A stretch of 62,935 nucleotides of DNA from JACJYC01 sp964558465 (GCA_964558465.1 CAZLEF010000039.1:1-62935), one strand, 5' to 3'. Positions 53,405-61,330 are shown, counted from the first letter of the stretch. The notes: generated by a model not told the origin, from the sequence alone. Numbers and translations: made by a program.

Positions 53405-54280
53405 TCACCGCTTTATTTTCCAGCGTTTGTGGCTCCACAACCAGTTTTCGGGTTGCTGGCGGATGTACGTCTCAAGGCGCCGGGCGTAGGCCCGGGTGAT
53501 GTCTCCTTCCATTGCTGTTTTTGGATTGACCCAGATCTCCGAAAACTCCACTTCGTAAAGCCCCCTGCTGACCCGGCGGATATGGTAATACAACACAGGA
53601 AGGTTGAATTTGCGGGCCAGTACGTCGGTTCCGGGCAGGGAGGCGGTATCCTGACCTAAAAATTCCACCCATTGGGCGCTTTTGTGGCTGGAGGGCGACT
53701 GGTCGGCCAAAAGTACATAAACGGAAGGTTTCCGTTCGCGTTCCCGCTGACGAATGGCCATAAATACGTCGTTCATGGGCGCCAGTATCATCCCTGTGCG
53801 CATGCGCGCCCTGTTGACGTACTTATCCATCTGTTTATTCCTCAGGGGTTTATAGGCGGTCACCGTCCCGCCGCGAAAAATGGGCGGCAAAATGATCCCC
53901 GTGAATTCCCAGTTGCTGAAGTGACTGCCGCACAGAATAACAGACTGCCCGCGGTCGAGGTAGCTGTTCACCACTTCCGGGTTGATGGGCGGGCACAATT
54001 GTCTGATTTTGTGGACGGGAAGCGTATAAGTTTTGATCGTTTCCAGCATGACATCGGTCAGGTTTCGGTATGCCTTCCGGGCAATGGTCCGGCGTTCGGC
54101 TGCTGTTTTTTCCGGAAAGGAACGCTCCAGGTTTCCCATCACCACCTGCCGGCGATACCCGGCAATGTTTTGCAAAACGAACGCAAGGCCGTCCGATAGC
54201 AGGTACAAAACCGGCATCGGTGTCCAACGGAAGGCTTCGATTAAAACCCGGGTAAAAAAAAAGCCAAGGCGCTGCTTCAT
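53405..54280 (-). CDS. LpxL/HtrB-family lysophospholipid acyltransferase
   Basis: 291 residues from the ATG at 54280. An N-terminal membrane-associated segment is followed by the acyltransferase motif GSHFSNWEFTG (the HX4E motif of this family), then LLADQSPSSHKSAQWVEFLG and a C-terminal ENWLWSHKRWK, both typical of lipid A late acyltransferases. It probably adds a secondary acyl chain to lipid A at the inner membrane; an aminolipid acyltransferase is the alternative. The -7 box lies so close to the ATG that the mRNA may be leaderless. Confidence 0.9.
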   Translation of the reverse strand: MKQRLGFFFTRVLIEAFRWTPMPVLYLLSDGLAFVLQNIAGYRRQVVMGNLERSFPEKTAAERRTIARKAYRNLTDVMLETIKTYTLPVHKIRQLCPPINPEVVNSYLDRGQSVILCGSHFSNWEFTGIILPPIFRGGTVTAYKPLRNKQMDKYVNRARMRTGMILAPMNDVFMAIRQRERERKPSVYVLLADQSPSSHKSAQWVEFLGQDTASLPGTDVLARKFNLPVLYYHIRRVSRGLYEVEFSEIWVNPKTAMEGDITRAYARRLETYIRQQPENWLWSHKRWKIKR

Positions 54281-54284
54281 GGCG

Positions 54285-54292
54285 CAAAGATA
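54285..54292 (-). promoter_or_regulatory. -7 box giving a probably leaderless mRNA
   Basis: TATCTTTG on the minus strand ends only 4 bp upstream of the acyltransferase ATG at 54280. With the usual distance to the transcription start, the transcript would begin at or next to the start codon. The -33 region falls inside the tandem array and has no TTTG. Confidence 0.55.
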
Positions 54293-54301
54293 AAGAAGCA
54301 A

Positions 54302-54404
54302 TTGAATGGATTGATTCGATTGATTCGATTGATTCGATTGATCCGATTGATTGGATTGATCCGATTGATCCGATTGATTGGATTCCTTGTATCAACAAAT
54401 CAAC
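54302..54404. repeat. ATTGATTCG/ATTGATCCG/ATTGGATTG tandem array
   Basis: About eight 9-bp units of the ATTGATTCG family with CCG and GG variants, followed by ATCAACAAATCAACC, in the gap between two divergent genes. It covers the -33 region of the leftward acyltransferase gene. Confidence 0.9.
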
Positions 54405-54456
54405 CAATGATTAGATTGAAATTAGTGTATCTTGTTCTCTTCAAGAAGATTGATCA

Positions 54457-55371
54457 ATGAAGTCACAGACCGCTGTCGCCATCGATCTCGGGGGCACTGC
54501 CATCAAATACGGTGTTGTCACCCGGGAAGGCGAGGTATTATTGGACCGGATTCTGCCAACCCCGGCAAATTCCCGGGAATTGGTCATTGAAAGCCTGGTG
54601 AAATGCGTGTTGGAAGCAAGGGCTGCCGATCCTGCAGCCGTTTGTATCGGGATCGGTACGCCCGGCCTGGTAGATACCAATCGCGGTTATGTAAAAGGCG
54701 GTGCTTTTCAATTGCCCGGATGGGAGGATTTGCCGCTGGCCGGGTTAATGCAGGCACAAACCGGCCTGCCGGTGTTTGTGGATAATGATGCCAATCTCAT
54801 GGGGTTGGGCGAATTCCGGTTCGGTATCCGGGGATCGCTCCGCGACGTGATCTTTTTTACGGTCGGCACCGGTATCGGAGGGGCGATCATCCTGAATGGA
54901 GAACTTTACCGGGGGCATTTTTTTGCCGGGGCCGAACTGGGTTGTTTTCCCTTTGCCTGGGAGGGAAAGCAGGGCTACTGGGAAGACTTTGCTTCTGCCG
55001 CTGCCCTGGTGAACAGGTACAAAACCCAATCCGGTGTACAAGCAGAGACGGAGATGGGCGGGAGGTTGGTATTCAAACGAGCCTCCCTCGGCGATCCGGT
55101 TGCCTCAGCGGCGATTACCAACCATATCAAAGCCCTTGGCCAGGGGATCGGGGGTTATATCAATATTTTCAACCCGGAAATGATCATTATCGGCGGAGGC
55201 CTGTCCGAATCCGGCCCGGATTATATCGAAGCGGTTAAAACCGAAGCCCTCAAATGGGCCCTGCCGGATTGCAGCCGGGGCGTGGAGATCCGCGCTGCCG
55301 TACTTGGCAATAAAGCCGGATTGTTGGGGGCGGGGTGGTTTGCTTTGGAACAGATGCCGGATGCTGGATGA
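54457..55371 (+). CDS. ROK-family sugar kinase, probable glucokinase
   Basis: 304 residues. The ATP-binding motif AIDLGGTAIKYGVV (8-21), GIGTPGLVD, the catalytic base region VFVDNDANLMGLGE and FFTVGTGIGGAII are in the normal order. The ROK zinc motif CxCGxxGC is absent: where it should be, the chain reads GAELGCFPFAWEGKQGYWED. Zinc-free ROK kinases exist, so it may still phosphorylate glucose or another hexose or N-acyl sugar. The neighbouring NagB suggests a possible amino-sugar link. The gene end forms half of a hairpin shared with nagB. Confidence 0.85.
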   Translation: MKSQTAVAIDLGGTAIKYGVVTREGEVLLDRILPTPANSRELVIESLVKCVLEARAADPAAVCIGIGTPGLVDTNRGYVKGGAFQLPGWEDLPLAGLMQAQTGLPVFVDNDANLMGLGEFRFGIRGSLRDVIFFTVGTGIGGAIILNGELYRGHFFAGAELGCFPFAWEGKQGYWEDFASAAALVNRYKTQSGVQAETEMGGRLVFKRASLGDPVASAAITNHIKALGQGIGGYINIFNPEMIIIGGGLSESGPDYIEAVKTEALKWALPDCSRGVEIRAAVLGNKAGLLGAGWFALEQMPDAG

Positions 55372-55413
55372 CAGATGCTGGCATCTAGTAACTAGTATCT
55401 AGTATCCAGCATC
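55360..55413. repeat. inverted repeat joining the convergent ROK and nagB ends
   Basis: GATGCTGGAT (55360-55369) and ATCCAGCATC (55404-55413) are exact reverse complements. The loop contains TAGTATC/TAGTAACTAG words and another GATGCTGGCATC. It overlaps both stop codons and probably serves as a shared terminator-like structure, without a T tract. Confidence 0.75.
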
Positions 55414-56123
55414 TAACCTATCGCTTCCCGGTCGCCAAAAATGGTCAGATCGCCGTGCAGCCAGAGAAAGGACGCCGGCAGGGCGGTCGTTACCTGGCGG
55501 GTGAAAAAACGATCCATGACCGGCCGCTTGGAAGGGCCGTTGACCACCAGCAGGATTTTTCGCGATTGCAGGATATCCCCGACGCCGAGGGTGATGCCGT
55601 ATTCGGGGTTGAACCCGGAACCGGTCATCATGTTGTGGCTTTTGCTGGTTTCGGCCAAGGCGATCTTGTGGACGGTCGGCCGGACATAGTTATCCGGTTC
55701 GTTGAACCCAAGGTGGCCGTTGACGCCGATCCCTAGTACACACAAGTCGATGCCCCCGTTTTCCTTCAGGTAAGAATTGCCCCGTTCAATTTCCATTTTT
55801 TCATCCGCAAATTGGCCGTCGAAAAGAAAATAGGCGGTCAGTTCCAAAGGGCGGATCAACTGGTGGGTGAGTTGATAGGCTCCGCAGGCCGGGTGGTCGG
55901 CGGGCAGCCCGACCCATTCGTCGAGCGACAAGAGTTTGAAACCCGCTTTTTCTCCTTTGTTAAGGTAGGTTTGCGCCAGCAGGTCGTACGCCAGTCTGGG
56001 GGAATTGCCGGATGCGGCACAGAGGACTGATCCGGGCTTTTTACCCAGTTCATCATACATGAACCGGGCTGCAGCACGGCTTATTTCTTCGTATCCGGCA
56101 AAAATCTGGATATCCGTTTTCAT
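55413..56123 (-). CDS. nagB: glucosamine-6-phosphate deaminase
   Basis: 236 residues, slightly shorter than the hexameric E. coli enzyme and close to the monomeric type. LCAASGNSPRLAYDLL forms the phosphate-binding start, LLSLDEWVGL holds the first active-site acid, and LGIGVNGHLGFNEPDN is the catalytic loop, with Asn in place of the Asp of E. coli, as in many monomeric enzymes. It converts glucosamine-6-phosphate to fructose-6-phosphate and ammonia, linking amino-sugar breakdown to glycolysis. It is convergent with the ROK kinase and divergent from the DUF1080 remnant. Confidence 0.92.
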   Translation of the reverse strand: MKTDIQIFAGYEEISRAAARFMYDELGKKPGSVLCAASGNSPRLAYDLLAQTYLNKGEKAGFKLLSLDEWVGLPADHPACGAYQLTHQLIRPLELTAYFLFDGQFADEKMEIERGNSYLKENGGIDLCVLGIGVNGHLGFNEPDNYVRPTVHKIALAETSKSHNMMTGSGFNPEYGITLGVGDILQSRKILLVVNGPSKRPVMDRFFTRQVTTALPASFLWLHGDLTIFGDREAIG

Positions 56124-56146
56124 TTTAATCTGTCTGGTTTTTGATT

Positions 56147-56154
56147 TACCTTTG
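56147..56154 (+). promoter_or_regulatory. -7 box upstream of the DUF1080 remnant and galK fusion
   Basis: TACCTTTG matches TAnnTTTG, 32 bp before the ATG of the remnant ORF. A clear TTTG at -33 is not present. It could drive the remnant and the galactokinase fusion together. Confidence 0.45.
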
Positions 56155-56185
56155 AAACTTTGCCAACTTAAATAAAAATACGGAT

Positions 56186-56356
56186 ATGAAAATCTTTTAC
56201 GTGCTTTTATTTCTTTCAGGCGCCTTCTTCGCCGGAGCGCAGGACACTTGGAAACCCCTTTTCAACGGCCGCGATCTGGATGGCTGGCGGCGCCATGGCG
56301 GCGACGACCTGGTCTACTTTAAGGAGGTGAGCGTGTTGCCGCTCAAAAAGGGGTAA
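56186..56356 (+). pseudogene. N-terminal remnant of a DUF1080 (3-keto-disaccharide hydrolase-type) secreted protein
   Basis: A 56-codon ORF. Its first 19 residues form a signal peptide (MKIFYVLLFLSGAFFAGAQ) and the next part, TWKPLFNGRDLDGWR, is the standard start of DUF1080 lectin-like glycosidase proteins. Complete members exceed 200 residues; this one loses similarity after about residue 45 and stops at 56356, 11 bp before the next gene. A deletion probably removed the rest. It may still be translated as a short secreted peptide. No other fragment of the family was seen downstream. Confidence 0.7.
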
Positions 56357-56367
56357 ACCTTATTATT

Positions 56368-57873
56368 TTGAAAGCCATGCAGAGTATGCAAAAGGAAATC
56401 AAGGTTCAATCTCCGGGCAGGATCAATATCATCGGCGAACATACGGATTACAATGACGGATTTGTCCTGCCCGCTGCCATTGATAAAAAAACAATATTCA
56501 GTCTGAAACGAAACGGTACCGCGGGGCAATGCACGATTAAAGCCGTCAATCCGGATGAAAAACATAACTTCGATCTCAGCGGATTTTCACCGCTTTCCGG
56601 AGGCTGGCAAAATTACGTCATGGGAGTTGTGCACGAGTTGCAACAACTGGGCGCCATGATATCGGGTTTTGACGGTGAATTTTGGGGCGATGTGCCCATT
56701 GGCAGCGGCATGAGTTCGTCAGCAGCCCTGGAATGCAGCCTTGCTTATGGTTTGAATGAACTTTTTGACCTGGGGCTGGAAAAATGGCAACTCATCAAGG
56801 CCTGCCAGATGGCCGAACACCATTTTGTCGGAATTCAATGCGGTATTATGGATCAGTTTGCCAGCGTCATGGGCCGGAAAAACCAAGTGATGCTGCTCGA
56901 CTGCCGGTCGCTGGATTTTCAGTATTTCCCCTTCGACCTGGGCGAATACAGGCTCTTGTTATTGAATACGAACGTGTCGCATGCCCTGGCTTCTTCTGAA
57001 TATAATACCCGGCGGGCGGAATGCGAGGAAGGGGTACATATCCTCAAACGGTTGTATCCCGGGATCCTGAACCTGCGGGATGTTTCCCCCGGACAGGTGG
57101 ACGAGGCCCGGGAACAGATGCCCGACCGGATCTTTCGCCGCTGCCGCCATGTGACGACCGAGAACCAACGGGTACGCCTTGCTACCCAGGCCATGCTGGC
57201 CGCCGAACGCCGGAGATTGGGCGAATTGGTGTACCAGTCCCATTTCAGCCTGCAAAATGATTACGAAGTCAGTTGCCCCGAACTCGATTTCCTGGTGCAG
57301 CAAACCCTCGATAAAGACTATATCCCCGGGGCAAGGATGATGGGCGGCGGATTCGGCGGATGTACCATCAATATCATTGCAAAAAACCGGGTTGACGAAT
57401 TTGTGGAAACAACAGCCAGGATTTACCGGACCCGGTTCGGGATCGATCTTACGCCTTATACGGTTTCAATTGAGGATGGAACGAGCGTGGTTGGCCGCGA
57501 CAGCGATCGGATCGCTGTCGCGGCCAACGCAGCCCGGCGCTTCTGCTTCGCTCTGGACCTCAAAGACGACAACCGTTTAATCGAAGAATACAAAAATTTC
57601 CATGCCCCGGGAAAGGTGTGGCCGGAAATAACCGACAGCATCAAAGGCGCAGGGATACTGGACATGGAGATCTACCTCACAGGCAACCGCATGTTCATGA
57701 TCATGGAGGTTGATGACCGTTTTGATGCAGCCCGAAAAGCCGCCCTGGACGCCGCCAACCCCAAAGTAAAGGAATGGGAAGAACTGATGTGGAAATTCCA
57801 GCAAGCCATACCCTGGGCCAAACCCGGTGAGAAATGGCTGATGATGGACCGGATTTTTAAGCTGGATTGTTGA
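56368..57873 (+). CDS. galK: galactokinase fused in frame to L-rhamnose mutarotase
   Basis: 501 residues; starts at 56377 or 56386 are also possible. Residues 1-373 are a complete GHMP galactokinase: SPGRINIIGEHTDYNDGF (15-32), IGSGMSSSAALE (111-122) and ARMMGGGFGGC (322-332). Residues 391-501 match RhaM-type L-rhamnose mutarotases from RFCFALDLKDD to EKWLMMDRIFKL, with the conserved His412 before VWPEI and ANPKVKEWEELMWKFQQ. The linker 375-387 is encoded by a perfect 39-bp palindrome. Part one makes galactose-1-phosphate; part two flips rhamnose anomers. I know of no such natural fusion, so a recent joining event, or a frameshift or assembly error, must be considered. Confidence 0.88.
   Translation: MKAMQSMQKEIKVQSPGRINIIGEHTDYNDGFVLPAAIDKKTIFSLKRNGTAGQCTIKAVNPDEKHNFDLSGFSPLSGGWQNYVMGVVHELQQLGAMISGFDGEFWGDVPIGSGMSSSAALECSLAYGLNELFDLGLEKWQLIKACQMAEHHFVGIQCGIMDQFASVMGRKNQVMLLDCRSLDFQYFPFDLGEYRLLLLNTNVSHALASSEYNTRRAECEEGVHILKRLYPGILNLRDVSPGQVDEAREQMPDRIFRRCRHVTTENQRVRLATQAMLAAERRRLGELVYQSHFSLQNDYEVSCPELDFLVQQTLDKDYIPGARMMGGGFGGCTINIIAKNRVDEFVETTARIYRTRFGIDLTPYTVSIEDGTSVVGRDSDRIAVAANAARRFCFALDLKDDNRLIEEYKNFHAPGKVWPEITDSIKGAGILDMEIYLTGNRMFMIMEVDDRFDAARKAALDAANPKVKEWEELMWKFQQAIPWAKPGEKWLMMDRIFKLDC
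57490..57528. repeat. perfect 39-bp palindrome at the galactokinase/mutarotase junction
   Basis: Arms of 19 bp (57490-57508, starting GTTGGCCGCG; 57510-57528, ending CGCGGCCAAC) are exact reverse complements around a single G at 57509. Read in frame it encodes VGRDSDRIAVAAN. It sits after the galactokinase's normal end (SIEDGTS) and just before the mutarotase core. Confidence 0.95.
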
Positions 57874-57993
57874 TGCGTTGATTCGTTGATTTGAGGATCG
57901 ACGTTTCAAATCAATCACGCCTGTGGCGTGCAAGCCACATCAACAAATCAACAAATCAACGAATCAACAAATCAACAAATCAACAAAAAAAGC
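57874..57993. repeat. TTGATGCG/CAACAAAT array with CACGCC hairpin
   Basis: TTGATGCG/TTGATTCG units, then the palindrome CACGCCTGTGGCGTG (57916-57930), then about six CAACAAAT or CAACGAAT units up to the next start codon. It mirrors the layout upstream of the carbonic anhydrase at 45788. Confidence 0.92.
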
Positions 57994-58866
57994 ATGACCA
58001 AAGACCTTTCAACCGCAAACGGCCCGGTTTCCGGCCTCTTTCCGCAGCCGGCCACCCCGGAAGCCTGGAATGCCTTCAGGCTTACGGAAGAACAAGTGGC
58101 TTTTTTCCATCAGAACGGCTATTTGTCCGGCATCCGGATCCTGGATGAAAACCAGATCGAAACCTTGCGACAAGAACTGGCCGCATTGACGGATCCGGAT
58201 CACCCGGGGCATCACCTGTTCTACGAATTCCATTCCAATGAGTCGACCGACCCGGATACGGTCGTTTTTCATGCCCTGGGTCATTGGCGGATCACACCCG
58301 GCTTTCACGATGTATTGTGGAACCCTGCTTTCCTGATGGCCGCTAAACAATTGCTGGGTGGCGGGGTGCGTTTCTGGCACGATCAGATCTTCAGCAAACC
58401 GGCCAAACACGGCGGGGTGGTGGCCTGGCACCAGGATTATTCCTACTGGACCCGCACGGGCCCTATGAACCACCTCACCTGCTGGATTGGCCTCGACGAT
58501 GCCGACCGGCAAAACGGGTGCCTGCATTATATCCCGGGCAGTCACCGCTGGGGGCTCCTGGAACGGCCCACCCTGGCCGGCGAGATGGACGGCCTGAAAC
58601 AATTTCTGAATGAGGACCAGAAAAAAGCCATGGAAAATCCGGTGGCTATTGAAATGAAAGCCGGGTATGGTACCTTTCATCACCCGTTGATGGTGCACGG
58701 GTCGTACGCCAATTACACCGACCGGCCGCGCCGGGCATTTGTTCTCAATGTGTTCAAAGATGGGGTGATCTCCAATTCGGATGAAGTCCTGCTGGAGGGC
58801 GTGCCGGTGGTCCCGAAGGGGGAGAAGATGGGGGGGCGGTTTTTTCCGCTTTTGCTGGAAGGGTAA
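57994..58866 (+). CDS. phytanoyl-CoA dioxygenase (PhyH) family Fe(II)/2-oxoglutarate oxygenase
   Basis: 290 residues from the ATG at 57994; an earlier start at 57928 reads only repeat. The iron-binding facial triad is visible as HQD in VAWHQDYSYW and the distal His in HPLMVHGSYAN, and the 2-oxoglutarate arginine lies in DRPRRAFVLN. Such enzymes hydroxylate small metabolites or lipids. PhyH-like genes often accompany sugar catabolism clusters in this phylum, and here it follows the galK-rhaM fusion on the same strand. The substrate is unknown. Confidence 0.9.
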   Translation: MTKDLSTANGPVSGLFPQPATPEAWNAFRLTEEQVAFFHQNGYLSGIRILDENQIETLRQELAALTDPDHPGHHLFYEFHSNESTDPDTVVFHALGHWRITPGFHDVLWNPAFLMAAKQLLGGGVRFWHDQIFSKPAKHGGVVAWHQDYSYWTRTGPMNHLTCWIGLDDADRQNGCLHYIPGSHRWGLLERPTLAGEMDGLKQFLNEDQKKAMENPVAIEMKAGYGTFHHPLMVHGSYANYTDRPRRAFVLNVFKDGVISNSDEVLLEGVPVVPKGEKMGGRFFPLLLEG

Positions 58867-58876
58867 GGTTCAGTAT

Positions 58877-59000
58877 GAAGAGGGTCAAGCCAGTATTTTC
58901 CGTACCCGTTTCCTTTTTCAACATGGATATGAGGCGGTTCGTTTCCTTCATTGCTGTAAAAGAAAAACCGGAAGCCTAATTTTTGAAGAACGGTAGGCAT
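58877..59000 (-). pseudogene. truncated DUF4160-family gene
   Basis: From the ATG at 59000 the first ~40 codons (MPTVLQKLGFRFFFYSNEGN, then EPPHIHVEKGNGYGKYWL) match the start of DUF4160 proteins, which are about 75-90 residues and often paired with DUF2442 in a toxin-antitoxin-like module. After that the frame runs into the antisense of the oxygenase gene, so the C-terminal half is missing and no DUF2442 partner is present. It lies between the oxygenase stop and aspS; the rest of 58867-59061 holds nothing else. Confidence 0.7.
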
Positions 59001-59061
59001 CAATTTTTTATAAAGTTACCAATAAAAAAGGAATATCTGGTTTTTTGGTTGCCAAAATTAT

Positions 59062-60828
59062 TTACAAGGCCGGTTTAACCGCTATCGCCAACTCTTTCAA
59101 CTGCGCTTCTGCAATTTCCGACGGCGCGTCGATCATCATATCCCTGCCCGTATTGTTTTTGGGGAAGGCGATAAAATCTCGGATGGAATTCTGGCCGTTC
59201 ATGACCGAGCAAAGCCGGTCGAAACCGAAGGCAATGCCGCCGTGGGGCGGGGCCCCATACTCAAACGCGCCCATAAGGAAACCGAACTGGCGTTCCGCTT
59301 CCTCCGGGGTAAAGCCCAGCAACTGAAAGTTTTTCTCCTGCAGGGCCCGGTCGTGGATACGGATGGAACCGCCGCCGATCTCTACGCCATTCAGGACGAG
59401 GTCGTAGGCGTCGGCGCGCAGACCCTTGAGGGTGTTATGGTCGCCCGACAACATTTTAGGTACGTCGGCGCGTTTGGGGGATGTGAAAGGGTGGTGCATG
59501 GCGTAAAAGCGCCGGGTTTCCTCGTCCCATTCCAGGAGGGGGAAATCGACCACCCACAGCGGTTTGAAATCACCGGGTTTCATCAACCCCAGCCGGCGGC
59601 CCAGTTCCAGGCGCAGTTCGCTGAGTTGCTTGCGGGTTTTTTCCTCTTCGCCGCTGAGCGCAAACAGCATATCGCCGGGTTTGGCGTTCATTTTGGCGGC
59701 CCAGGCTTTCAGGTCGGCTTCGCTGAAGAATTTATCCACAGAGGATTTGAACGACCCGTCGGCGCCGCACCTGACGTACACCAGGCCTTTTGCCCCGATT
59801 TGCGGGCGTTTCACCCATTCGGTGAGTTCGTCGATCTGTTTGCGGGTCAATTCTGCCTGCCCGTCGACACAGATGCCGATGACGAGTTCGGCATGGTCAA
59901 AAACCTGGAAACCCTTGCCTTTGGCGAGGTCGTCCAGTTCGGTGAATTCCATACCAAATCGCAGGTCCGGTTTATCGGAGCCGAACCGGCGCATGGCTTC
60001 GTCGTAGGTCATGCGCGGGAATTCCGGCAGGTGGATGCCCAGGGTATTGCTGAACAGGTGATTGGTGAGCCCTTCGAAGGTATTGAGAATATCTTCCTGG
60101 GTGACGAAGGCCATTTCACAGTCGATCTGGGTAAATTCCGGCTGCCGGTCGGCCCGGAGGTCTTCGTCGCGGAAGCATTTCACGATCTGGAAATATTTGT
60201 CCAGACCGGCCACCATCAGGATCTGTTTGAAAGTTTGGGGCGATTGCGGCAGGGCGTAAAACTGCCCTGGGTTCATGCGGCTGGGCACGACAAAATCGCG
60301 TGCGCCTTCCGGAGTGCTTTTGATGAGAAAAGGCGTTTCGACTTCAATAAAGCCCTGACCTGCGAGGTATTTTCGCGTTTCGAGGGCCAGGTTGCTCCGG
60401 AAAATGATATTGCGTTGAACAGGGCTGCGGCGCAGGTCGAGGTAGCGGTATTTCATCCGCAGGTCGTCGCCGCCGTCAGTCTCGTCTTCGATGGTGAAAG
60501 GCGGCAGTTTGGCGGGGTTCAGTACCTGAAGTTCACGCACTTCCAGTTCGATATCGCCGGTGGGCATTTTGTCGTTTTTGGCAATCCGTTCGATCACCAC
60601 GCCTTTGACCGTCACGACAAATTCCCTGCCGAGCGCGCGGGCCTGCGCCATCAGTTCGGGCGTCGATTTTTCTTCCGAAAAGATCAGTTGCGTCAACCCG
60701 TAGCGGTCGCGCAGATCGATCCAGAGCATAAATCCCTTATCCCGGGTGCGTTGCACCCATCCGCTGAGGGTTACTTCGTTGCCTGCGTGCTGGAGGCGCA
60801 ATTCGCCACAGTTGTGCGTGCGATACAT
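59062..60828 (-). CDS. aspS: aspartate-tRNA ligase
   Basis: 588 residues, the bacterial length. It starts with the OB-fold anticodon-binding domain (VTLSGWVQRTRDKGFMLWID, 19-38). Class II motifs follow: motif 2 around IVKCFRDEDLRADRQPEFTQ and motif 3 GGIAFGFDRLCSVM near the C-terminus, with the bacterial GAD insertion between. It charges tRNA-Asp in the cytoplasm. A full promoter lies 23 bp upstream. No direct operon partner is evident. Confidence 0.96.
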   Translation of the reverse strand: MYRTHNCGELRLQHAGNEVTLSGWVQRTRDKGFMLWIDLRDRYGLTQLIFSEEKSTPELMAQARALGREFVVTVKGVVIERIAKNDKMPTGDIELEVRELQVLNPAKLPPFTIEDETDGGDDLRMKYRYLDLRRSPVQRNIIFRSNLALETRKYLAGQGFIEVETPFLIKSTPEGARDFVVPSRMNPGQFYALPQSPQTFKQILMVAGLDKYFQIVKCFRDEDLRADRQPEFTQIDCEMAFVTQEDILNTFEGLTNHLFSNTLGIHLPEFPRMTYDEAMRRFGSDKPDLRFGMEFTELDDLAKGKGFQVFDHAELVIGICVDGQAELTRKQIDELTEWVKRPQIGAKGLVYVRCGADGSFKSSVDKFFSEADLKAWAAKMNAKPGDMLFALSGEEEKTRKQLSELRLELGRRLGLMKPGDFKPLWVVDFPLLEWDEETRRFYAMHHPFTSPKRADVPKMLSGDHNTLKGLRADAYDLVLNGVEIGGGSIRIHDRALQEKNFQLLGFTPEEAERQFGFLMGAFEYGAPPHGGIAFGFDRLCSVMNGQNSIRDFIAFPKNNTGRDMMIDAPSEIAEAQLKELAIAVKPAL

Positions 60829-60850
60829 GTTCTTGGTTTTTTAACGGGCG

Positions 60851-60883
60851 CAAAAATAGGGCAATTGTTTGGATTGGAACAAA
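60851..60883 (-). promoter_or_regulatory. aspS promoter
   Basis: On the minus strand TTTG (60880-60883) and TATTTTTG (60851-60858) are separated by 21 bp, matching the Bacteroidota consensus. The ATG at 60828 lies about 15 nt after the expected transcription start. Confidence 0.78.
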
Positions 60884-60887
60884 TATT

Positions 60888-60950
60888 TCGATTGATTCGA
60901 TTAATCGAATCAATCGAATCAATCGAATCAATCGAATCAATCGAATCAAT
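60888..60950. repeat. head-to-head ATTGATTCG array with palindromic centre
   Basis: ATTGATTCGATT (60891-60902) meets AATCGAATCAAT (60903-60914) as a perfect 24-bp palindrome and then continues as four more AATCGAATC units in the inverted orientation. The array changes strand at the palindrome centre. It lies directly upstream of the aspS -33 box. Confidence 0.92.
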
Positions 60951-60954
60951 TCTC

Positions 60955-61329
60955 TCATTTCTTAAAAATAAAATAAACCGCCAGCACCAGAAAACCGAAT
61001 CCGATCAGGTGGTTGAGCCGGAAAGTTTCATTTTTGAAGAGGAGCAGGGAGAACAGGGTGAAGACGATCAGCGTGATAACTTCCTGCAGCACTTTCAGTT
61101 CCACCAGTGAAAAAGGCCCGCCATGGGGTTTGTATCCGATCCGGTTGGCGGGCACCTGGAAACAGTATTCGAGCAGAGCGATCCCCCAACTGATCAGGAT
61201 GATGGACAGCAGACTGAGTTTGGAAAAATTCTTCCACTCGCTGAATTTCAGATGCCCGTACCAGGCGAAGGTCATAAATGCGTTGGACAGGATGAGCAGT
61301 CCGATGGTGTAGAGGCTTTTGGTTAACAT
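60955..61329 (-). CDS. DUF486-family membrane protein (DMT-like)
   Basis: 124 residues with four hydrophobic helices. AFMTFAWYGHLKF and ISWGIALLEYCFQVPANRIG are recognisable DUF486 signatures, and the chain ends VYFIFKK. The family resembles half-size drug/metabolite transporters, but its role is unknown. It is upstream of aspS on the same strand, separated by an array that holds the aspS promoter region. Confidence 0.88.
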   Translation of the reverse strand: MLTKSLYTIGLLILSNAFMTFAWYGHLKFSEWKNFSKLSLLSIILISWGIALLEYCFQVPANRIGYKPHGGPFSLVELKVLQEVITLIVFTLFSLLLFKNETFRLNHLIGFGFLVLAVYFIFKK

Positions 61330-61330
61330 A

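Noticed and set aside
59242..61110. 622-codon plus-strand frame over aspS
   Set aside because: It is a mirror frame of aspS that runs through the ATTGATTCG array (IESIESIES peptide). Not a gene.
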